Translations under genes and position numbers: made by a program
From: Actinopolymorpha cephalotaxi
Lineage (GTDB): Bacteria; Actinomycetota; Actinomycetes; Propionibacteriales; Actinopolymorphaceae
Direction: 5' to 3'
Assembly: GCF_013408535.1 (NCBI RefSeq)
Contig: NZ_JACBZA010000001.1
Location: 1,572,850 to 1,636,849, forward strand
DNA: 64,000 bases
The notes under the pieces: generated by a model
Seen by the model: only the letters and a program-made list of their open reading frames with translations
The model's database searches: none
What the model was told of the DNA's origin: nothing
Part shown: piece by piece, positions 59,674 to 64,000 of the stretch
How positions within the stretch are numbered: position 1 is the first letter of the stretch
How the letters are laid out: the number at the start of each line of letters is the position of its first letter

Positions 59674-60720
59674 ATGAGACTCATCCGTGGGCTCGGTGTG
59701 TGCGCCGTGGCGGCGATGCTCACCCTGGCCGGCTGTTCCAACTCCGCGCCGCAGCAGTCCGGCACCGACGCGGGCGGCGGTGGGGGTGCCGCTGCCGGAG
59801 GTGGCGCGGACAAGGGTGGTGGAGACAACGCAGGCGGCGACAAGGGTGGTACGGCGAAGGCCGACCTCACCGTCGCCGTCGTCACCCACGGCCAGGCCGG
59901 CGACGCCTTCTGGGACATCGTGAAGTCCGGCGCGGACCAGGCGGGCAAGGACGAGAACGTCAAGGTCACCTACAACGGTGACGGCGACCCGGGCCGGCAG
60001 AGTCAGCTGATCGACAACGCGGTCGCCTCGAAGGTGGACGGACTGGTGGTGTCGATGGCCAACCCGGACGGCGTGAAGGACAGCGTCCGCCAGGCGGTCA
60101 AGGCCGGCATCCCGGTGGTGACGATGAACTCCGGCCTGGAGAAGTACAAGGAGTTCGGCGCGGTCACCCACGTCGGTCAGAGCGAGGAACTCGCCGGCGA
60201 GGCGGCCGGTCGCAAGCTCTCCGAAGCCGGGGTGAAGAAGGTGCTGTGCGTGGTGCACGAGGCCGGCAACGTCGGGCTGGAGTCGCGCTGCAACGGCGTA
60301 CGCAAGACTCTCGGCGGGACGGTCCGCAACCTGCAGGTGGACGTTTCCAACGTCGCCGACGCGCAGAACACCATCAAGGCCCAGCTGCTCGCGGACAAGA
60401 GTGTCGACGGCGTGCTCACCCTCAACCCGGTGATCGCCAAGGCCGCCGTCTCCGCCCGGCAGGAGGCCGGCAGCAAGGCGAAGCTGGCGACGTTCGACGT
60501 GTCTGCCGACATCTGCGCGGCGATCGCGCGGGGCGACATGCTGTTCGCCGTCGACCAGCAGCCCTATCTGCAGGGCTATCTGCCGGTGGTGTTCGTCGCA
60601 CTGAAGATCCGCAACGGCAACGACGTCGGCGGCGGTCAGCCGGTCTACTCCGGGCCCGGCTTCGTCACCAAGGACAACGCCGAGCAGGTCCGGAAGTTCG
60701 CCGAGCGCGGGACCCGGTGA
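59674..60720 (+). CDS. Ribose/inositol-type ABC substrate-binding lipoprotein
   Basis: The 348-residue protein is a periplasmic-binding-protein type 1 receptor of the ribose/inositol class. A signal peptide ends in the lipobox LAGC (Cys21). A Gly/Asp/Lys-rich linker follows to about residue 62, then the sugar-binding fold: DLTVAVVTHGQAGDAFWDIV, QLIDNAVASKVDGLVVSMAN, AGIPVVTMNSG and the later DMLFAVDQQPYLQGYLPVV. ATG 59674 follows AAGGGGAGGA. Its position in the operon makes inositol the likely ligand (inference). The permease follows after 4 bases. Confidence 0.92.
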   Translation: MRLIRGLGVCAVAAMLTLAGCSNSAPQQSGTDAGGGGGAAAGGGADKGGGDNAGGDKGGTAKADLTVAVVTHGQAGDAFWDIVKSGADQAGKDENVKVTYNGDGDPGRQSQLIDNAVASKVDGLVVSMANPDGVKDSVRQAVKAGIPVVTMNSGLEKYKEFGAVTHVGQSEELAGEAAGRKLSEAGVKKVLCVVHEAGNVGLESRCNGVRKTLGGTVRNLQVDVSNVADAQNTIKAQLLADKSVDGVLTLNPVIAKAAVSARQEAGSKAKLATFDVSADICAAIARGDMLFAVDQQPYLQGYLPVVFVALKIRNGNDVGGGQPVYSGPGFVTKDNAEQVRKFAERGTR

Positions 60721-60724
60721 CGTC

Positions 60725-61816
60725 ATGGCCACCGAACCCGTTCGTACACAGGCCGAACCAGGCCCCGAGCAACCCGAGCGACCCGAGCGACCCGCGCCGG
60801 CCGAGGACTCCCCGAGCGCGGTGAGCACGCTCACCCGGATACTCCGCCGGCCCGAGGTCGGCGCGGCCATCGCGGCGGTGGCGGTGTTCGTGTTCTTCTC
60901 CGCGATGACGCGCACGTTCCTCACCCCGGGTGGCGTCGCCACCTGGCTGGACTCCGCGGCGCTGTTCGGGATCATGGCGATCGCGGTGGCGCTGCTGATG
61001 ATCGGCGGGGAGTTCGACCTGTCGGCGGGCACGATGGTCGGCTCCACCGGCCTGATCGTCGGCATCCTCACCACGCACTCCGGTGTCAACGTGTGGTTGG
61101 CGGTGGTGCTGGCGCTGGTCTTCGCCCTGCTGGTCGGTGCGGGCAACGGCCTGCTGGTGATGCGGACCGGGCTGCCGAGCTTCATCGTCACCCTCGGCAC
61201 GTTCTTCGTGTTACAGGGCCTCAACCTCGCGGTCACGAAGCTGCTGATCGGGCAGGTGGCGGTGCAGGGTCTGGACCGGGTGCCCGGCTTCTACGACGTG
61301 AAGTGGATCTTCGGTTCGACGGTCGCGATCTTCGGCACGGTGTTCCAGGTGTCCATCGCCTGGTGGATCGGACTGGCCGCCGTCGCCACCTGGGTGCTGC
61401 TGAGAACCCGGGCCGGCAACTGGATCTTCGCCGTCGGCGGGGCGCAGACCAGCGCCCGCCAGGTCGGCGTACCCGTGCTGTCCACCAAGGTCGGGCTGTT
61501 CATGACGACCGCGGCCGCGGGCTGGCTGGCCGGCATGCTGCAGTTGTTCCGTACGTCCACGGTGCAGGCGTCCACCGGCGTCGGCCAGGAGTTCATCTAC
61601 ATCATCTGCGCGGTTGTGGGCGGCTGCCTGCTGACCGGCGGGTACGGCTCGGCCATCGGGGCGGCGCTCGGCGCGCTCATCTACGGCATGACCTACCAGG
61701 GCATCGTCTTCGCCCAGTGGGACAACAACTGGCTGAAGACGTTCCTCGGCGTGATGCTGCTGGCGGCGGTGCTGGTGAACACCTACGTGCGCAGGCGGGC
61801 GGAGGTGAGCCGGTGA
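60725..61816 (+). CDS. Ribose/inositol-type ABC permease
   Basis: The 363-residue membrane protein belongs to the RbsC-type permease family. A charged Pro/Glu-rich N-terminal tail of about 40 residues precedes roughly eight to ten membrane helices. Typical blocks are [39 protein letters not shown] and the C-terminal [23 protein letters not shown] 60725 is 4 bases after the binding-protein stop; the 3' end overlaps the ATPase gene in GTGA. Confidence 0.93.
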   Translation: MATEPVRTQAEPGPEQPERPERPAPAEDSPSAVSTLTRILRRPEVGAAIAAVAVFVFFSAMTRTFLTPGGVATWLDSAALFGIMAIAVALLMIGGEFDLSAGTMVGSTGLIVGILTTHSGVNVWLAVVLALVFALLVGAGNGLLVMRTGLPSFIVTLGTFFVLQGLNLAVTKLLIGQVAVQGLDRVPGFYDVKWIFGSTVAIFGTVFQVSIAWWIGLAAVATWVLLRTRAGNWIFAVGGAQTSARQVGVPVLSTKVGLFMTTAAAGWLAGMLQLFRTSTVQASTGVGQEFIYIICAVVGGCLLTGGYGSAIGAALGALIYGMTYQGIVFAQWDNNWLKTFLGVMLLAAVLVNTYVRRRAEVSR

Positions 61817-62625
61817 ACGCCACGGGAGAACGCGCCACTGCGGCGCCCGCGGGCACGTCGCTGCTGGAGGCGGACCGGATCGGCAAGTCCTACGGCAGCG
61901 TCGTCGCGCTGCACGAAGTGAGCGTCACGGTGCGCGCAGCCGAGGTGACCTGTGTGCTCGGCGACAACGGCGCGGGCAAGTCCACGCTGATCAAGATCCT
62001 CTCCGGCGCGCACACGCACAGCTCGGGGGAGCTGCGGGTGGACGGCACACCCACCACGTTCGCGAGTCCCCGGCAGGCACTCGAGGCCGGGATCGCCACG
62101 GTGTACCAGGACCTCGCGGTGGTGCCACTGATGCCGGTGTGGCGGAACTTCTTCCTGGGTTCGGAACTCACCAGGGGCAAGGGCCCGTTGCGGCGGCTGG
62201 ACGTCGGGCGGATGCGGGCCACCACCCGGGAGGAGCTGGCCCGGATGGGCATCCACCTGCGCGACGTCGACCAGCCGATCGGCACGCTGTCCGGCGGCGA
62301 GCGGCAGTCGGTCGCGATCGCCCGGGCGGTGTACTTCGGCGCGAGGGTGCTGATCCTGGACGAACCCACCGCCGCCCTCGGGGTGAAGCAGTCCGGGGTC
62401 GTGCTGAAGTACGTCGCCGCCGCCCGGGACGACGGGCTCGGCGTGGTGTTCATCACCCACAACCCGCACCACGCCTATCTCGTCGGCGACCGCTTCGTGT
62501 TGTTGAAGCGGGGCAGGATGGCTGGGAGTCACGCGCGGGCGGACCTGGGCGTCGCCGACCTCACCCGGGAGATGGCCGGCGGTGCCGAGCTGGAGGCGCT
62601 GAGCCACGAGCTCGACGAGAGGTGA
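61813..62625 (+). CDS. Sugar ABC importer ATP-binding protein (single NBD)
   Basis: The 270-residue ATPase has one complete nucleotide-binding domain: Walker [16 protein letters not shown] near residue 55, signature [15 protein letters not shown], Walker [14 protein letters not shown] and the switch histidine in [13 protein letters not shown]. Ribose-type importers usually use an approximately 500-residue ATPase with two fused domains, so this short form must act as a homodimer, as in FrcA-like systems. GTG 61813 overlaps the permease stop by 4 bases. All motifs are intact, in contrast to the ATPase-like protein at 11485-12222. Confidence 0.92.
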   Translation: MNATGERATAAPAGTSLLEADRIGKSYGSVVALHEVSVTVRAAEVTCVLGDNGAGKSTLIKILSGAHTHSSGELRVDGTPTTFASPRQALEAGIATVYQDLAVVPLMPVWRNFFLGSELTRGKGPLRRLDVGRMRATTREELARMGIHLRDVDQPIGTLSGGERQSVAIARAVYFGARVLILDEPTAALGVKQSGVVLKYVAAARDDGLGVVFITHNPHHAYLVGDRFVLLKRGRMAGSHARADLGVADLTREMAGGAELEALSHELDER

Positions 62626-62632
62626 CGAAGCA

Positions 62633-62702
62633 ACACAGCAAGAACAGCAACACGGCAAGACCGCAACACGGCAACACCGCAACATCACGAGATACGCAAC
62701 AA
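62633..62702. repeat. 8-bp tandem repeat in the spacer before iolE
   Basis: Octamers gcaacaca, gcaacacg, gcaagacc, gcaacacg, gcaacacc and gcaacatc follow one another almost without interruption, then gcaacaag. The run sits between the ATPase stop (62625) and the iolE ribosome-binding site AAGGAG (62701-62706). Confidence 0.75.
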
Positions 62703-62715
62703 GGAGTTGACACGT

Positions 62716-63633
62716 ATGGACCTGGGACCTCTGACCGGCAGGGTGGCCGGTGCGCCCATTTCCTGGGGAGTGTGCGAGGCGCCGGGCTGGGGCCACGAGC
62801 TGCCGGCCTCGCTGGTGCTCGCGCAGATGGCCGAGCTCGGGCTGGCGGCGACCGAACTCGGTCCCACCGGCTACCTCGGCGCGGACACCGACGCGGTCCG
62901 GGCCACACTGGACACGCACGGGCTGAGTCTGGTCGGCGGGTTTCTGCCGGTGACCCTGCACGTCGGCGCCGAGGTCGACCTGACCGAGGCGGACGCGGCG
63001 ATCCGTACCCTCGCCGCCGCCGGGTCGCAGGTCGTGGTGCTCGCCGCGGACGCGGGGCCGGCGGGCTATGACAGCAAGGTCGTCCTCGACGAGGACCAGT
63101 GGGCCCACCTGGTGCACAACCTCGACCGGGTGCGGGCCCTGGTCACCGAGCTGGGAATGCGCACCACACTGCACCCGCACGTGGGGACGGCGATCGAGTC
63201 CGCCGAGTCCGTACGCCAGTTGCTGGCGCGCTCCGACGTTCCGTTGTGCCTGGACACCGGCCACCTCGCGGTCGGCGGGGCGGACCCGCTGGAGCTGGCG
63301 AAGTCCGCGCCGGAGCGGGTGGGACACGTGCACCTGAAGGACGTCCGCAACGAGGTCGCGGCGGAGTTCAACGCGGGCGCCTTCAGCTGGGTGGACGCGG
63401 TCCGCCGCGGGTTGTTCGCCCCGCTGGGCGACGGCGACCTGGACATCGCCGGCGTGGTGGTCGAGCTGGAGCGGGCGGGATTCACCGGGTGGTACGTCCT
63501 CGAGCAGGACACCGCGCTGGGCGGCGCTCCCGCAGTCGGCGAGGGTCCGGTCAACGACGTCCGCCGCAGCATCGAGTACCTCCGGGACACGGTCGTTCCG
63601 GCACTCGGTGCGGAGGTGAACGACCGTGGCTGA
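62716..63633 (+). CDS. iolE: Probable inosose (2-keto-myo-inositol) dehydratase, TIM-barrel
   Basis: The 305-residue xylose-isomerase-like TIM-barrel protein shows the IolE-type start APISWGVCEAPGWG, an active-site His in TTLHPHVGTAIES, CLDTGHLAVGG, and the metal-binding HVHLKDVRNEVAAEF. It would dehydrate scyllo-inosose to the dione used by IolD. The related isomerase IolI has the same fold, but the operon otherwise lacks a dehydratase. ATG 62716 is chosen because AAGGAG lies 9 bases upstream; TTG 62707 is in frame but abuts that site. The 3' end overlaps the next gene by 8 bases. Confidence 0.88.
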   Translation: MDLGPLTGRVAGAPISWGVCEAPGWGHELPASLVLAQMAELGLAATELGPTGYLGADTDAVRATLDTHGLSLVGGFLPVTLHVGAEVDLTEADAAIRTLAAAGSQVVVLAADAGPAGYDSKVVLDEDQWAHLVHNLDRVRALVTELGMRTTLHPHVGTAIESAESVRQLLARSDVPLCLDTGHLAVGGADPLELAKSAPERVGHVHLKDVRNEVAAEFNAGAFSWVDAVRRGLFAPLGDGDLDIAGVVVELERAGFTGWYVLEQDTALGGAPAVGEGPVNDVRRSIEYLRDTVVPALGAEVNDRG

Positions 63634-64000
63634 GCGAGGACTCGAACGAGAACTCCGCGTCGGCGTGATCGGCACCGGGATCATGGGCGCGGACCACGTA
63701 CGCACGATCGACACCTCCGTCGCGGGTGCCCGGGTGAGCGCGGTCACCGACCTGGACGCCGAGCGGGCGCGGGCCGCGATCGCCGGGATCGACGGTGCGC
63801 GCGTGCTGTCCGACCCCTTCGACCTGGTGGCCGACGACGAGGTGGACGCGGTGCTCGTCGCCTCCGCCGACGCGACGCACGAGGAGCTGGTCCTCGCCTG
63901 TGTGCGGGCGGGCAAGCCGGTGCTCTGCGAGAAGCCGCTCACGCCGGCGCCGGAAGGGTCCCTGCGGATCGTGGAGGCGGAGGAGAAGGCCGAACGCCGG
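63626..64000 (+). CDS. Gfo/Idh/MocA oxidoreductase, 5' part (second iolG-like gene)
   Basis: The first 125 codons are present and the frame is open to the window edge. The Rossmann motif RVGVIGTGIMGADHVRTID and the family EKP motif VLCEKPLTP identify the family. GTG 63626 overlaps the iolE stop in GTGGCTGA. It differs clearly from the iolG-like protein at 52099 and may act on another inositol isomer, such as scyllo- or D-chiro-inositol (inference). Confidence 0.85.
   Translation, partial: MAERGLERELRVGVIGTGIMGADHVRTIDTSVAGARVSAVTDLDAERARAAIAGIDGARVLSDPFDLVADDEVDAVLVASADATHEELVLACVRAGKPVLCEKPLTPAPEGSLRIVEAEEKAERR

Overview
The window is a high-GC, densely packed bacterial chromosome segment with many GTG starts and 1-8 nt start/stop overlaps. 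Gene content and order point to an actinobacterium: PspA-associated protein PspAB, mycothiol-dependent isomerase family, phosphatidylinositol mannosyltransferase PimB', actinobacterial CtaF, a diheme QcrC, and the order adenosine kinase - ctaC/ctaD/ctaF - qcrB/qcrA/qcrC - ctaE - trpD - DnaQ/UvrC fusion - NlpC/P60 - pimB, which resembles the Mycobacterium tuberculosis Rv2185c-Rv2202c neighbourhood. A Propionibacteriales-type soil actinobacterium is my guess; the genus cannot be fixed from the sequence alone. No rRNA, tRNA, insertion sequence, prophage or CRISPR array was seen.

Layout. (1) 1-3,460: a gene end (HtpX-like?), pspAB, a GNAT acetyltransferase, glycerate kinase and the Fe-S carrier erpA. 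(2) 3,574-17,279: an accessory block. On the minus strand lie L-fucose dehydrogenase, L-fuconolactonase, an M81 protein, an ABC-like transport set and a CehA/McbA hydrolase; L-fuconate dehydratase is divergent. The transport set comprises an ATPase-like protein with decayed motifs, a lipoprotein binding protein, two permeases fused into one chain, and a STAND/TPR membrane protein whose P-loop lysine is missing. (3) 17,360-30,788: the respiratory core. adoK-ctaC-ctaD-ctaF and an L,D-transpeptidase run on plus and ctaE-qcrC-qcrA-qcrB on minus; they converge on an array of eight 47-bp units, each encoding a GNRA-capped hairpin. A receiver-like gene and trpD follow. (4) 30,866-51,051: housekeeping and envelope genes, including a DnaQ-UvrC fusion, a NYN-domain protein, a cyclic-di-AMP (ydaO) riboswitch controlling an NlpC/P60 hydrolase, two zinc proteases, pimB, an ECF-type sigma factor, an ABC-F protein and two tandem ROK glucokinases. 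(5) 51,153-64,000: a myo-inositol catabolic and uptake operon with a divergent GntR repressor; it runs off the right edge.

How the genes work together. The inositol cluster encodes dehydrogenase (iolG-like, two copies), dehydratase (iolE), hydrolase (iolD), isomerase (iolB), kinase (iolC), a predicted aldolase and the acylating semialdehyde dehydrogenase (iolA/mmsA), plus a ribose-type ABC importer, so it covers inositol to acetyl-CoA. The fucose block supplies the first three oxidative steps of L-fucose use; the later steps are not in the window. The ctaCDF/ctaE/qcrCAB genes together encode the bc1-aa3 supercomplex.

A recurring sequence theme is short tandem repeats (8-47 bp units) placed directly at or after stop codons or in spacers. 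Product calls rest on reading motifs by eye; no database search was possible.
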